From assembly GCF_000805335.1 (NCBI RefSeq), contig NZ_KN708638.1, forward strand, positions 6,312,512-6,364,611: a stretch of 52,100 nt of DNA. The letters are read 5' to 3'. The notes under the pieces are model-generated. The model did no database searches, was not told the origin of the DNA, and saw only the letters and a list, made by a program, of their open reading frames with translations. Source of the DNA: Streptomyces sp. CT34. GTDB taxonomy: Bacteria; Actinomycetota; Actinomycetes; Streptomycetales; Streptomycetaceae. Both the position numbers and the translations under genes were made by a program. Below, in pieces: positions 17,474-26,958 of this stretch. Positions within the stretch are counted from its first letter, which is position 1. Each line of letters starts with the position of its first letter.

Positions 17474-18206
17474 CCGGAACCTGACCTGAACTGCCCCTGT
17501 ATCCCGACGAATCCCGATAACTGCGCGACAAGCGGCTTGCGGTCACCGCACTGACCGCCGTCCGCGGCTTCGGAAAACCCCCTCAACCACATGCCCACCA
17601 GGACGAGTTCGGCGAGTGCGAGGTCGCCGCGAACCCGGCCCCACACCGCCCATCAACGAACACCGCCCGAGCTGCGGGCCGTTCTCCACCATGGGCACGG
17701 CGTGGTCGACTTGGCTGCCGGGCCTCCGTGCCTGGGAAGATCCTGGGGTCGTTCGGCGTGGGGAGGGGACAGTTGTGACTGGGCGGAGCAGCGCCTGGAA
17801 ATACACGGGTAGCCGCCACCTTGCTGCCAATCCGACGCATACCTATGGTCAACTCCGGGTGCACAGCCGCAGAAGCGCGGGCAGATTCCGGCTACCCACC
17901 ACCCGGCGAGCCGCACCGTGCACCGGCTCCCCGCGGCGTGCTCCCTGACCAGGCGATCAAGCGGATCCGGACCGTGTTCACCACTCGGGCCGGTCAATTC
18001 CCCGCGTCTCTGCTCAAGATCTGCCTCCGACGCCGAGCCGGGCATGGACGCCCTGACCCTCCGGCATTGGCGGTGGAGGCATGCGCGCGGACGACGCGGA
18101 GTCTGTGAAGTCGGCGCATCGAGCCATACGGGCCGGCCCGCTCCTCACCCGACCACTCAGGGCAGAGCTACAGCTCAGGCGGGCCGCTCGAGGGGTGCGG
18201 GAGTAG
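17474..18206. other. Degraded stretch without recognisable gene
   Basis: About 730 bp between the frameshifted small gene and the msrB remnant. Short frames exist on both strands, but none has a good start, steady codon bias or a known domain. It reads as decayed sequence at the right edge of the accessory region. I found no integrase or transposase motif in any frame. Confidence 0.55.
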
Positions 18207-18437
18207 CGTGAATCCACGAACCATGACGGCTGGCCCTCCTTCTACGACCCCAAGGACACCGACGCCGTGGAGCTCCTGGAGGACCGCAGCCACGGCATGC
18301 GCCGCACCGAGGTCCGCTGCGCACGCTGCGGCTCCCACCTCGGCCATGTCTTCGAGGGTGAGGGCTACCCGACGCCGACGGACCAGCGGTACTGCATCAA
18401 CTCGATCTCGTTGCGGCTGACTCCGGACGAGGGTTGA
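18207..18437 (+). pseudogene. Truncated msrB copy (C-terminal 72 residues)
   Basis: The frame opens after a TAG at 18204 without a start codon and reads HDGWPSFYDPKDTDAVEL, then GMRRTEVRCARCGSHLGH, to RYCINSISLRL and the stop. It keeps the second zinc pair (CARC) and the catalytic Cys but lacks the N-terminal third with the first zinc pair. The first 120 bases differ from the intact msrB at 10739 mainly at third positions, as expected for a related gene from another strain or a paralogue. The last 91 bp are nearly identical to it. Confidence 0.9.
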
Positions 18438-18438
18438 G
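18348..18438 (+). repeat. Right copy of 91-bp direct repeat in msrB 3' end
   Basis: Same orientation as 11057-11147, with differences only at the Tyr codon third base (TAT/TAC) and in the codon ATT/ACT near the stop. The sequences diverge completely after GGTTGAG. It marks the right boundary of the 7.2-kb accessory region. Confidence 0.9.
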
Positions 18439-18752
18439 CGGACCGGCGGCGACGGGAGCCGCGGTCGGCCGGACGCGGTGCGCGCAGGGCGCAGCCAGGG
18501 AGCCGGAGGAGTCAAGCCCCGTTGGTTCTCGGGGAGTTGGTAGCGCCCCGGTCCGCGTGGGCCCCGCAGGCCGGTGTGATCCACTGTGGCGACGCGGCCC
18601 GCTCACCGGGCGGGCCGCAGGCCGGAGGCGTCCGGCACGTCAGCGGGCCGTAGTGACGATGTCCTCATCGACGATCTCCTCGCCGTTCCGGGGCCGGTGC
18701 GACGGCGTGACCGCGTGCGCGGCGATCGGGGAGGTCGGTCACGTGGGGCCGG
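18439..18752. other. Gap without gene
   Basis: About 310 bp downstream of the msrB remnant and downstream of the minus-strand phosphopantetheinyl transferase gene. No frame has convincing start signals or domain content; it probably contains terminator function for the minus-strand operon, although I see no strong hairpin. Confidence 0.5.
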
Positions 18753-19421
18753 TCACCTCGTCGCTGCCGGTACCGTCACCGCCGTCAGTACCAGGCCCGC
18801 CCCGATCAGCCACCGGCCGGTGAACTCGGCCAGCTGCCGGCCGTCGACGACCGGGCCGGGGACGAGGAGGCGGGCGGTGAACGTGGCGTCGCTCGGGTCG
18901 AGGGTCAGCCGCGCGTCCTCGAAGCCGAGCCAGCGGCCGGTGAGCGGGTACCACGCCTTGTAGACGCTCTCCTTGGCGCTGAAGACCAGCCGGTCCCAGG
19001 AGATCTCCGGCTGGTGGGTTGCGAGCCGGGAGATCTGGGCGCGCTCCTCGGGGAGCGAGACCAGGCCCAGGACGCCGGGATCGCCGATGGGCTCGTTCGG
19101 CTCCGCGTCCAGGCCCAGCGCGCGGAAGTCCGCCGCGCGGGCCACCGCCGCGGCGCGGTAGCCGGTGCAGTGGGTCATCGCGCCGACCACGCCGTCCGGC
19201 CAGCGCGGGGCGCGGCCCGGCCCGGGGAGCACCGGGGCCGGCGCGACACCGAAGGCGGCCAGCGCCCGGCGGGCGCAGTTGCGTACGGTGCCGAACTCCC
19301 GACGGCGGTGCGGAACGGCGTTCGCGACCAGGGCCCGCTCCTCCGGGTACATCTCCTCGACCGGGTCGTCGTGGAAGGACTCGGCGGCGGATATCGGGGC
19401 GGGCAGCAGTTTCTCGATCAC
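18753..19421 (-). CDS. 4'-phosphopantetheinyl transferase (EntD/Sfp superfamily)
   Basis: A 222-residue enzyme that moves the phosphopantetheine arm of CoA onto carrier proteins of polyketide, peptide or siderophore synthases. Visible motifs are the THCTGYRAAAVA region near residue 82, the magnesium-binding GLDAEPNEPI near 99, and the diagnostic FSAKESVYKAWYP near 147 with its Lys/Glu. The N-terminal YPEERALVANAVPHRRREF block is typical of EntD-like members. The GTG start overlaps the phosphoesterase stop by 4 bp. It is likely a broad-range activator of carrier proteins encoded elsewhere in the genome. Confidence 0.93.
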   Translation of the reverse strand: MIEKLLPAPISAAESFHDDPVEEMYPEERALVANAVPHRRREFGTVRNCARRALAAFGVAPAPVLPGPGRAPRWPDGVVGAMTHCTGYRAAAVARAADFRALGLDAEPNEPIGDPGVLGLVSLPEERAQISRLATHQPEISWDRLVFSAKESVYKAWYPLTGRWLGFEDARLTLDPSDATFTARLLVPGPVVDGRQLAEFTGRWLIGAGLVLTAVTVPAATR

Positions 19422-20335
19422 GCAGGGACTCCGGTGGTCGCGACGGGGAGGATCTGGACCGGGCGGCCGGGGGAGCCGGAGCGGCGCCGCCATTCGCGAG
19501 GGTAGCCGAGCGATACCTCCTGGTGCGGCACACCGTCCGAGATGAGCAGGCGGGGGATGTGCAGATGCCCGTAGACGACGGACGCGGCGCGGAAGCGGCG
19601 GGGCCAGTCGGCGGTGGCCTCGGTGCCGCACCACAGGGCGAACTCCGGGTACCACAGGGGCCGGGTGGGTTCGCGGACCAGCGGCCAGTGGTTGACGAGG
19701 ACGGTCGCGGCGTCGTCCGGGAGGGCGGCGAGCCGGGCCTCCGTCTCCGCCAGCCGGGCCCGGCACCACGCCTCGCGCGTCGGATAGGGGTCGGGGTGCA
19801 GGAAGTACTCGTCGGTGCAGACCACCCCGGCCTTCTCGGCGAGGGCCAGCGCCTCCTCCTTGGAGTCCACCCCCGGCATCCGGAAGGTGTAGTCGTAGAG
19901 CAGGAACAGCGGTGCGATGACGACCGGGCCGCCGGTGCCCTCCCAGACCGGATAGGGGTCCTCGGGGGTGAGGACGCCCAACTCCCGGCAGATCCCGACC
20001 AGATGCTCGTAGCGGGCCACCCCGCGCAGCTGTACGGGGTCCTTGTCGGGGGTCCACAGCTCGTGGTTGCCCGGCACCCACACCACCTTGGCGAACCGCT
20101 CGCTCAGCAGGGTGAGCGCCCAGCGGATGTCGGCTTCGTACTCCCCGACGTCCCCGGCGACCAGCAGCCAGTCGTCGTCGGACTCCGGCCGTATCCGCTC
20201 GACGATGTCGCGGTTCTCCTCGTACCGGACGTGCAGGTCGCTGACGGCGACCAGCCGGCCCTCCCGGGACGCGGGGGCCGGCCCGACGGTGGCGCGCTCG
20301 GCGCCGGGGGCGAAGGTGCGGATCTCGTAGGTCAC
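19418..20335 (-). CDS. Metallophosphoesterase (calcineurin-like)
   Basis: A 305-residue cytoplasmic phosphoesterase with the complete two-metal site in order: SDLHVRY near residue 32, GDVGEYEAD near 61, GNHELW near 88, VNHWPL near 213 and GHLHIPR near 251. No signal peptide is present. It is the first gene of a two-gene operon with the phosphopantetheinyl transferase, to which it is coupled by a 4-bp overlap. In streptomycetes this pair recurs, which raises the possibility that it acts on phosphopantetheine-related substrates, but that is inference only. Confidence 0.92.
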   Translation of the reverse strand: MTYEIRTFAPGAERATVGPAPASREGRLVAVSDLHVRYEENRDIVERIRPESDDDWLLVAGDVGEYEADIRWALTLLSERFAKVVWVPGNHELWTPDKDPVQLRGVARYEHLVGICRELGVLTPEDPYPVWEGTGGPVVIAPLFLLYDYTFRMPGVDSKEEALALAEKAGVVCTDEYFLHPDPYPTREAWCRARLAETEARLAALPDDAATVLVNHWPLVREPTRPLWYPEFALWCGTEATADWPRRFRAASVVYGHLHIPRLLISDGVPHQEVSLGYPREWRRRSGSPGRPVQILPVATTGVPA

Positions 20336-20408
20336 CTATGAAGTAAAGACGGTGACGCGGGGAGAGTGAAGCGCCTCCCGGCATCCAGGGGAGTGTGCCG
20401 CGGGGCTG

Positions 20409-22016
20409 TCACGGGGCCGTCATCCGCCCGTCACCGTGCCCCGGGGCGGGGGCGCCGCCGCGCCGGATGCGGGTGGCGAGCCAGAGGTCGAAGCGGTCGT
20501 CGGGGTCCTCGAGGCGGCGGCCGGTGAGGTCCATGGCCTTGTCCAGGCGGTTGCGCACGGTGTGGCGGTGCACGCCGAGGCGGCGGCTGGTGGCGTCCCA
20601 GGCGCCACCGGTCTCCAGCCAGGCGGCGAGGGTGGCGATCAGCTCCTCGCCGTTGTCCGCGAGGTCCAGCGGGCCCAGGACGGTATCGGCGTAGCCGTGC
20701 AGCGTACGGCGGTCGCCCAGGTCCAGCAGCAGCCGGGCGGCCTCGCTCTGCCGGGCCTCCGCGGGCCGGCCGCTGGTCCGGCTGACGGCGAGCAGCCCGG
20801 TCGCCTGGTGCAGCGACACCCGCACCGCCTCCGGTGCGGCGGCCGGCCCGATGCCCGCCGGGCAGTGCGGGGCGAACCGGCCGAGCACCGTGTGGACGTC
20901 CAGTTCCTCGCCCACCACCGCCTCGATCACCGGGCCCGGTACGGACGCCGAGTCGGCCCTCACCCGGACCAGCCCGCCGGGCATCGCCAGCGCCAGATCG
21001 GCGGCCATCTCCTGCGCGGCGCCCTCGGCCGCCCCGGCCCCCGGCGGCGGGCCGCCGGCGTGCGCCCCCGGTGGCGCGGCCTCCACGACGACCGCCCGCA
21101 CCCGTTCCGCGGTCAGGCCCGCCGAGGCGAGCAGGTCCCGGGCCCGGTCCGCCGGCAGGTCCTCGTCCGCCAGCAGCTCCGACAGCAGCGCCGACCGGCG
21201 CCGTCGCTCCGGCTCGTCGCGCAGATGGCGCCGCTCCAGCTCCAGGGAGAGCAGCGAGACCAGCCCCGGGACGACGGAGCGGGCGGCGTCGTCCGGGCGG
21301 CCGGTGAGCAGCAGCAGCCCGCGCAGCCGGCGGGCGCCCAGCGGCTGCACCTCCAGCTGCTGCCCGCCGGCGGTGCTCGACGCGCTGCCGCGCAGCCCGC
21401 GGGCGGCGACCCGCTCGATCAGCTCGCGGGCCTGCCCGAGCGGCGCCCCCGCCTCCCGCTCACCGGCCGCCAGCTGCCGCCCCAGCGGGTCCAGGACGGT
21501 CGCACCGACGCCGGTGGCGGCGGTCCACTCCTCCAGCATCGGCCGGAGCCCGTCGCTGGTCGCCGCCGCGGCCGTCAGCCGCCGCTGGGTGGCGAACGCC
21601 CGGTGCAGCACCTCGCGTTGCTCGTCGGCGCGGGCGTCGAAGACCGCCTTGGTGACGGCGATGAACGGCACCTCGTCCGGCACCGTCAGCAGCGGCAGGC
21701 CCGCTTCCCTGGCCGCCGTGACCAGCGGCGCCGGCGCCTCCTGGTACGGGAGTCCCTGCCCCAGCCCGAGCGCCAGGCAGGCCGCGCCCCCCTCGGCCAC
21801 GTCCCGGACGTACGCCCGGCAGGCGGCCGGCTCCATCGGCAGCAGCAGGCCGATGGTCATCAGCAGCTCGCCGCCCTGGAGCCACTTCCCCGGGGCCGGC
21901 AGATCGGAGACGGTCGCCGCCTCGACGGTGCGCGCCAGCAGCTCCGGCGGTACGTCGTAGGCCACCGTCAGATGCAGGCCGGGCCGGTCCAGCAGGTCCG
22001 AGATTCGCAGAGGCAT
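20409..22016 (-). CDS. PucR-family transcriptional regulator
   Basis: A protein of about 535 residues. The N-terminal PucR sensing domain covers roughly residues 1-120 (MPLRISDLLDRPGLHLTVAY to LGQGLPYQEAP). A central GAF-like/GGDEF-related region follows, and a C-terminal helix-turn-helix carries the conserved LHGYADTVLGPLDL and LGVHRHTVRNRLDKAM blocks. Such regulators control purine, amine or amino acid catabolism in response to a small ligand. The start at 22016 gives the canonical N-terminus; an ATG five codons upstream (22031) is possible and neither has a strong ribosome binding site. No catabolic operon adjoins it, so its target is probably elsewhere or itself. Confidence 0.9.
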   Translation of the reverse strand: MPLRISDLLDRPGLHLTVAYDVPPELLARTVEAATVSDLPAPGKWLQGGELLMTIGLLLPMEPAACRAYVRDVAEGGAACLALGLGQGLPYQEAPAPLVTAAREAGLPLLTVPDEVPFIAVTKAVFDARADEQREVLHRAFATQRRLTAAAATSDGLRPMLEEWTAATGVGATVLDPLGRQLAAGEREAGAPLGQARELIERVAARGLRGSASSTAGGQQLEVQPLGARRLRGLLLLTGRPDDAARSVVPGLVSLLSLELERRHLRDEPERRRRSALLSELLADEDLPADRARDLLASAGLTAERVRAVVVEAAPPGAHAGGPPPGAGAAEGAAQEMAADLALAMPGGLVRVRADSASVPGPVIEAVVGEELDVHTVLGRFAPHCPAGIGPAAAPEAVRVSLHQATGLLAVSRTSGRPAEARQSEAARLLLDLGDRRTLHGYADTVLGPLDLADNGEELIATLAAWLETGGAWDATSRRLGVHRHTVRNRLDKAMDLTGRRLEDPDDRFDLWLATRIRRGGAPAPGHGDGRMTAP

Positions 22017-22151
22017 GGACACAGGGTCCATCACACAGCTGTTGAACGGACGAACCGGCACGTGCGCGGAGTGCTTGCCGGCGGGTGGGCGCTACCGGTT
22101 TCGTTCGCAGTGCGCTGCCCCTTCAGGGCGGTGGTGAGGTGAATCGTTGGC

Positions 22152-22173
22152 CCGCCGCTCAGCTACGCGGCGG
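22152..22173 (-). terminator. Hairpin after treZ
   Basis: Seven-bp perfect stem CCGCCGC / GCGGCGG with an 8-nt loop, 37 bp past the treZ stop on the minus strand and before the PucR gene. It is the likely end of the treZ message. Confidence 0.5.
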
Positions 22174-22209
22174 CCCGGTGGGAATCTCCACCCTTCAGGC
22201 CGGAGAGCG

Positions 22210-24027
22210 TCAATCCTCCGTCTCCACCAGCACCGCCGACTCCGGCGCCAGCCGCAGCACCCCGTCGCCGTCCGGAAGCCGCGGCTCCGGCCAGCCCGCC
22301 AGCGCCCGGAACGCCGGCGTCCGGTCCCCCGTCGTCCGGGCCGCTCCGGCGACCGGGACGGCGGCCGTGCCGCGCGCCGCGAGGTTGACCGCCAGCCCGA
22401 GCGGGCCGCGGCGCAGCAGCAGCCAGCGGGCCGCCTCGTCGTAGCCGACCCGGGTGCGGGCCGGGTCCGGGTCGGTCAGCGCGGGGTGGTCGCGGCGCAG
22501 CGCGAGCAGGGTGCGATACCAGGCCAGCAGCGCGGCGTGCGGCTCGGCGGCGGGTTCGGACCAGTCCAGGACGCAGCGGTCGCGGGTGGCCGGATCCTGC
22601 GGGTCCGGCCAGTCGGCGGCGGGCCGGTCCCCGTTGGCCGCCGCACCGCCCTCCTGGGCGGCGAACTCCCGCCGCCGCCCGGCCCGTACGGCCTCGGCCA
22701 GCTCCGGGTCCGTGTGGTCGGTGAAGTACTGCCAGGGCGTACGCGCCCCCCACTCCTCGCCCATGAAGAGCATCGGTGTGAACGGCGCGCAGGCCACCAG
22801 CGCGGCGCCGCAGGCGAGCAGCCCGGGGGAGAGGTGGGCGGTGAGCCGGTCGCCGAGCGCGCGGTTGCCGATCTGGTCGTGGGTCTGGGTGTAGCCGAGC
22901 AGCCGGTAGGGCGGCGTCGCCCGCAGGTCGAGCGGTGCGCCGTGCGCCCGGCCGCGGAAGCTGGAGTAGCTGCCGTCGTGGAAGAAGCCGCCGGTCAGGG
23001 TCTTGGCGAGGGCGGCCAGCGGGGCACGCGCGAAGTCCGCGTAGTAGCCGTGCGATTCGCCGGTCAGCGCGGTGTGCAGGGCGTGGTGGAAGTCGTCGTT
23101 CCACTGGGCGTGCAGGCCGTGCCCGCCGCTGGTGCGCGGTGCGGTGGTGCGCGGATCGTTGCGGTCGGACTCGGCGATCAGGAACAGCGGGCGGCGCAGA
23201 TGTCCGGCCAGCGCGTCCACGGCGGCGGACAGTTCGGCCAGGAAGTGCCGGGCGCGGCCGTCGTGCAGCGCGTGCACGGCGTCCAGCCGGAGCCCGTCGA
23301 TACGGTAGTCGCGCAGCCAGCCCAGCGCGCTGCCGACGAGATAGCGGCGCACCTCGTCGGAACCGGGGGCGTCCAGATTGACCGCCGCGCCCCAGGGCGT
23401 GTGGTGGGTGCCGGTGAAGTACGGCCCGAATTCCGGGAGATGGTTGCCGGACGGGCCGAGGTGGTTGTGGACCACGTCGAGGACGACGCCGAGGCCGTGG
23501 CCGTGCGCCGCGTCCACGAAGCGCTTGAGCCCGTCCGGGCCGCCGTACGGCTCGTGCACCGCCCAGGGGGCGATCCCGTCGTAGCCCCACCCGTGGGTGC
23601 CGGGGAACGGGCAGACCGGCATCAGGGAGACATGGGTGATGCCCAGGCCGGCGAGGTGGCCGAGGCGGGCCGCGGCGGCGTCGAAGGTGCCCTCCGGGGT
23701 GAACGTCCCGATGTGCAGCTCGTAGAGGACCGCGCCGGGCAGCGGGCGGCCGGGCCAGGGGTGCCGCCAGGCGAACCGGCCGTGCTCGACGACCGCGCCG
23801 GGGCCGCCGGGGCCGTCCGGCAGCCGGGCGGCCCGCGGGTCGGGGGGCGGCGGGGCGCCGTCGATCCGGAAGGCGTAGCGGTCGCCGTGCCGGGCCGGCG
23901 CCTCGGCGCGCCACCAGCCCGCGCGGCCGGCGTCGCGCACCAGCGGGACGGCCGGTTCGGCGGACCGGTCACCCGCCCACTGGAGAGCGACCCGCCCGGC
24001 GTCCGGCGCCCATACCTCGAACAGCAC
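22210..24027 (-). CDS. treZ: Malto-oligosyltrehalose trehalohydrolase
   Basis: A 605-residue GH13 enzyme that releases trehalose from maltooligosyl-trehalose made by TreY. An N-terminal carbohydrate-binding-like domain (LFEVWAPDAGRVALQWAG) precedes the barrel. Catalytic elements are the nucleophile Asp in GLRLDAVHALHD, the acid Glu in LFLIAESDRN and the transition-state Asp in YTQTHDQIGNRALGDR. The GTG start at 24027 follows a strong GGAGGA and matches the family N-terminus. It lies on the same strand as treY and glgX, but separated from them by an FHA gene and a ribosomal protection gene. Confidence 0.95.
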   Translation of the reverse strand: MLFEVWAPDAGRVALQWAGDRSAEPAVPLVRDAGRAGWWRAEAPARHGDRYAFRIDGAPPPPDPRAARLPDGPGGPGAVVEHGRFAWRHPWPGRPLPGAVLYELHIGTFTPEGTFDAAAARLGHLAGLGITHVSLMPVCPFPGTHGWGYDGIAPWAVHEPYGGPDGLKRFVDAAHGHGLGVVLDVVHNHLGPSGNHLPEFGPYFTGTHHTPWGAAVNLDAPGSDEVRRYLVGSALGWLRDYRIDGLRLDAVHALHDGRARHFLAELSAAVDALAGHLRRPLFLIAESDRNDPRTTAPRTSGGHGLHAQWNDDFHHALHTALTGESHGYYADFARAPLAALAKTLTGGFFHDGSYSSFRGRAHGAPLDLRATPPYRLLGYTQTHDQIGNRALGDRLTAHLSPGLLACGAALVACAPFTPMLFMGEEWGARTPWQYFTDHTDPELAEAVRAGRRREFAAQEGGAAANGDRPAADWPDPQDPATRDRCVLDWSEPAAEPHAALLAWYRTLLALRRDHPALTDPDPARTRVGYDEAARWLLLRRGPLGLAVNLAARGTAAVPVAGAARTTGDRTPAFRALAGWPEPRLPDGDGVLRLAPESAVLVETED

Positions 24028-24237
24028 GGCCGTCCTCCTTCGTTCGCGCCCGGCCGGGAACGCCCCGGCCCCTGACGACGAAAGCACGCCGCCGCGCCGC
24101 CGGACAGTGCGACGTGGCGCGGCGGGCCGGTATCGGGCCGGTGCGCTGCGCCGTTCCGGCGAGCCGCGCCGTGCCCCGCCTGCCCGCCGCACCGACATCG
24201 CCTGGACACCGGCTCACGGTGGCCGGAGAATCGCGGT

Positions 24238-24774
24238 ATGACTTCGCTCCAGTTCCCCGCGCGGCCCTCGGACGCCGACCGGGAACGCGCCCTTGAGCTG
24301 CTGCGGGACGGCGCGGCGCAGGGACGGCTGTCCCAGGACACCTTCCTGCGGCGGCTGGAACTGGTCCTGTCCGCCCAGCAGCAGTCCGAACTCGCCCTGG
24401 CCACCGCCGACTTGGAGAGCCGCGGCAAGGTCCAGGGAACGGTGCTGCGGATGGTCGGCCGGGTCTCCGCCTTCCACATCCGGGTGCGCAGGGCATGGCG
24501 TACGGAGCGGCTGCCGAAGCTGATGCTGCCGGAGCCCGGACCCTTCCCGCTGCTGATCGGACGGGCACCGGGCGTGGGGCTGCGCCTCAACCACGAGACG
24601 GTCTCCCGCAACCACGCCGAACTGCGCAGCGAGGGCAAGGGCTGGATGCTGCGCGACCTCGGCTCCACCAACGGCACCTGCGTCAACGGGCGCCGGGTGG
24701 TGGGCGAGATACCCGTCGGGCCGGGCGACCACATCCGGTTCGGACAGGTGGACTACGTCCTGACGGAGCGTTGA
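24238..24774 (+). CDS. DUF1707-FHA domain protein
   Basis: A 178-residue cytoplasmic protein. The N-terminal DUF1707 module covers about residues 8-62 (RPSDADRERALELLRDGAAQ, then RLSQDTFLRRLELVLSA), a short helical domain found in many actinobacterial membrane or signalling proteins. A forkhead-associated domain covers about 95-178, with the phosphothreonine-binding residues in LLIGRAPG, SRNHAEL and DLGSTNGTCVNG. It should bind phosphothreonine proteins made by Ser/Thr kinases. It is divergent from treZ and convergent with the ribosomal protection gene, so it is transcribed alone. Confidence 0.92.
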   Translation: MTSLQFPARPSDADRERALELLRDGAAQGRLSQDTFLRRLELVLSAQQQSELALATADLESRGKVQGTVLRMVGRVSAFHIRVRRAWRTERLPKLMLPEPGPFPLLIGRAPGVGLRLNHETVSRNHAELRSEGKGWMLRDLGSTNGTCVNGRRVVGEIPVGPGDHIRFGQVDYVLTER

Positions 24775-24817
24775 GGGCCGCCGGCACCCGCCGCGAGGGC
24801 CGCCGGCACCCGGCGCA

Positions 24818-26866
24818 CTACGGCGCTCCCCGATCCGCCCCCGCTCCCTCCGGCAGGCACCAGGCGCCCTCGTCCCGCACCGGCCGGTCTCCCGACGGGG
24901 CGGACGTCCAGACCCCTTCCCCGCGCGTCAGCCCCGGCAGCGCCGCCTCGCACGCCCGCACCCGGCGCGCCGGTACCACCCCGCTGACCAGCCACATCCG
25001 CCGCCCCCCTGACGTCTCGGGGGAGGTCTCGCCGACCTCCGCGCCCAGCGCCGCCAGCCGGGTGGCCACCGGGGCGAGCGCATCGAACGGCAGCTCCGCC
25101 TCGAACGCGTGGTACGGCTCGTGGACCCGGGTGCCGGCCCGGCGCAGTGCCCGCAGCAGGACGGCGGAGGTGACGGTGCGGAAGTGCCCCGCGACGCTCA
25201 CCGGCCCGACGAAGCCGGAACGGGTCAGCACCACCCGGCAGTCGGTCACCGCCAGCCCCCGCGGCCCGCGCCGCAGTGTCGCCAGCGCGGTCTCCTCGAT
25301 GGCCTGGTGGAAGCCGTGCGGCAGCGCGCCCAGTTCGGTCTCGTAGGCGAACACCGGGCCGGAGCCGCGGGCGCCCGGCTCGACCCGCAGCCCGACGGTC
25401 GCCCACGGCCCGGTGTGGCCGCGCCGGGCGATCTCGTGGCAGGCCTCGCCGGTCCCGCACGGCCGCTCGAAGCACACCACCCGGCTCGGCGCGAACTCCG
25501 CCTCGATGCCGTACTCCTGAAGCAGCGTCGCCGCGATGATCTCCTTCTGCACCTCGCCGTGCAGCAGCAGCGAGGTCGCGCCGCCGTCCGCGGGCCGCGC
25601 CTGGAGCAGCGGGTCCTGGTCGGCGAGGGCCAGCAGTGCGGCCCGCAGGGCGGCGGCGCGCGCCGGGTTCCGGGCCCGGACGAGGGTCTCCAGGGTGGGC
25701 GCGGCGAACAGCCCGGCGGACCCCTGCCCGCCGGGCCGGGCATCGCTCCCGCCGGCCACGGCCACGGCCTCGGCCCCGGCTCCGGCCTCGGCCTCGGCTC
25801 CGGGATCCGGGAGCGGCGCCCCGAGCCGGTCGCCGGTCCGGATGCCGGGCAGTCCGCGCAGCACCGCGATGTTGCCCGGGGTGAGCGGCCCGCCGTCCCC
25901 CGGCGGCCGGCCGATGACGTCGAGTCCGGTGATCCGCCCGGTCAGGGCCGTGCTGCCGCCGTCCGCGGTGCGGCGGTGCAGCACGATCCGCTGACGGGGC
26001 CGCAACTCGCCCTCGTAGAGCCGGACATGGGCCGTCCGCTCGCCGCCCGGCGGCTGCCGCACGGCGAACACGGTGCCGCGCGGCCCGCCGCCGGCCCGCA
26101 CCGGCGCCGGCGGGATCAGCCCGGCCAGGCCCGCGATCAGTGCGTCGACGCCCTGCCCGCCGAGCGCCGACCCGAAGTACACCGGATGCAGCGAGCCGTC
26201 CGCGGTCCGGGCCGCCAGCGCGGCGTGCAACTCCTCGGCGGACGGCGTCACGCCCTCGACCAGCTGCGCCAGCACCGCGTCGTCCGCCTCCGCGACCACC
26301 TCGGCGATCCGCTCGCGGACCAGCGGGTCGGTCAGCGGATGCGTACTCACCCGCGCCCGGGGCGTGCCCAGTCCGGCCACCGCCGTCATCGGGACGGCGA
26401 CCGGGGCGAGGCTCCGGCGGATGTCCGCCAGCAGCGCGTCGCCCCGGGCGCCGGCCCGGTCGATCTTGTTGACGAACAGCAGCGTGGGCAGCCGCAGCCG
26501 CCGCAGCGTCCGCATCAGCACCCGCGTCCCGGCCTGCACGCCCTCCACGGCGGACAGCACCAGGACAGCACCGTCGAGCACCCCGAGGGCGCGCTCGACC
26601 TCGGCGATGAAGTCGGCGTGGCCAGGGGTGTCGATGAGATTGATCTGCACGCCGCGGGCGGTGAAGGAGGCGACGGCGGAGCGGATGGTGATCCCGCGCT
26701 GCCGCTCCAGGTCACCGGTGTCCGTACGGGTGTCACCGGCGTCCACGCTGCCGAGCCGGTCGATAACGCCGCTGTCGAACAGCAGCCGCTCGGTGAGGCT
26801 GGTCTTACCCGCGTCGACGTGGGCCAGGATCCCGATGTTCAGGGTGTGCGAAGGCGAAAGAGCCAT
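24818..26866 (-). CDS. Ribosomal protection protein of the Tet(M)/OtrA type (EF-G-like GTPase)
   Basis: A 682-residue translational GTPase that resembles proteins releasing tetracycline from the ribosome. The G domain motifs are GILAHVDAGKTSLTERLL, the switch-I-like ERQRGITIRSAV, DTPGHADF and NKIDRAGARGD. Domains II-V follow, with the family's EVQKEIIAATLLQEYGIE and LPHGFHQAIEETA. Unlike EF-G it has no elongation-factor-type N-terminus, and the length fits the resistance family. A Glu/Ala/Gly/Val low-complexity insert sits at about residues 352-380. A GAGGAA site precedes the ATG, and a strong hairpin lies 93-126 bp upstream. Whether it gives resistance or serves housekeeping ribosome rescue cannot be told. 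Confidence 0.88.
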   Translation of the reverse strand: MALSPSHTLNIGILAHVDAGKTSLTERLLFDSGVIDRLGSVDAGDTRTDTGDLERQRGITIRSAVASFTARGVQINLIDTPGHADFIAEVERALGVLDGAVLVLSAVEGVQAGTRVLMRTLRRLRLPTLLFVNKIDRAGARGDALLADIRRSLAPVAVPMTAVAGLGTPRARVSTHPLTDPLVRERIAEVVAEADDAVLAQLVEGVTPSAEELHAALAARTADGSLHPVYFGSALGGQGVDALIAGLAGLIPPAPVRAGGGPRGTVFAVRQPPGGERTAHVRLYEGELRPRQRIVLHRRTADGGSTALTGRITGLDVIGRPPGDGGPLTPGNIAVLRGLPGIRTGDRLGAPLPDPGAEAEAGAGAEAVAVAGGSDARPGGQGSAGLFAAPTLETLVRARNPARAAALRAALLALADQDPLLQARPADGGATSLLLHGEVQKEIIAATLLQEYGIEAEFAPSRVVCFERPCGTGEACHEIARRGHTGPWATVGLRVEPGARGSGPVFAYETELGALPHGFHQAIEETALATLRRGPRGLAVTDCRVVLTRSGFVGPVSVAGHFRTVTSAVLLRALRRAGTRVHEPYHAFEAELPFDALAPVATRLAALGAEVGETSPETSGGRRMWLVSGVVPARRVRACEAALPGLTRGEGVWTSAPSGDRPVRDEGAWCLPEGAGADRGAP

Positions 26867-26958
26867 GGAAGGTGGATTCCTCGAGAACTGTCGTCCGGCT
26901 GGGGCGATGAGTCGTTCCGGGGAATCGGCGCATTCCGGGCTCCTTGGTCGGCGGAAAC

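Noticed and set aside
17821..18108. Plus-strand frame beginning MVNSGCTAAEARADSGYPPP
   Set aside because: No ribosome binding site, mixed codon bias and no recognisable domain; likely decayed sequence.
20436..22142. Long plus-strand frames opposite the PucR gene
   Set aside because: They mirror the codon pattern of the minus-strand gene, have no start signals and no domains.
24772..24816. Duplicated GAGGGCCGCCGGCACCC between the FHA and ribosomal protection genes
   Set aside because: A short GC-rich tandem duplication in a 43-bp convergent gap; it does not form a clear terminator and has no other support.
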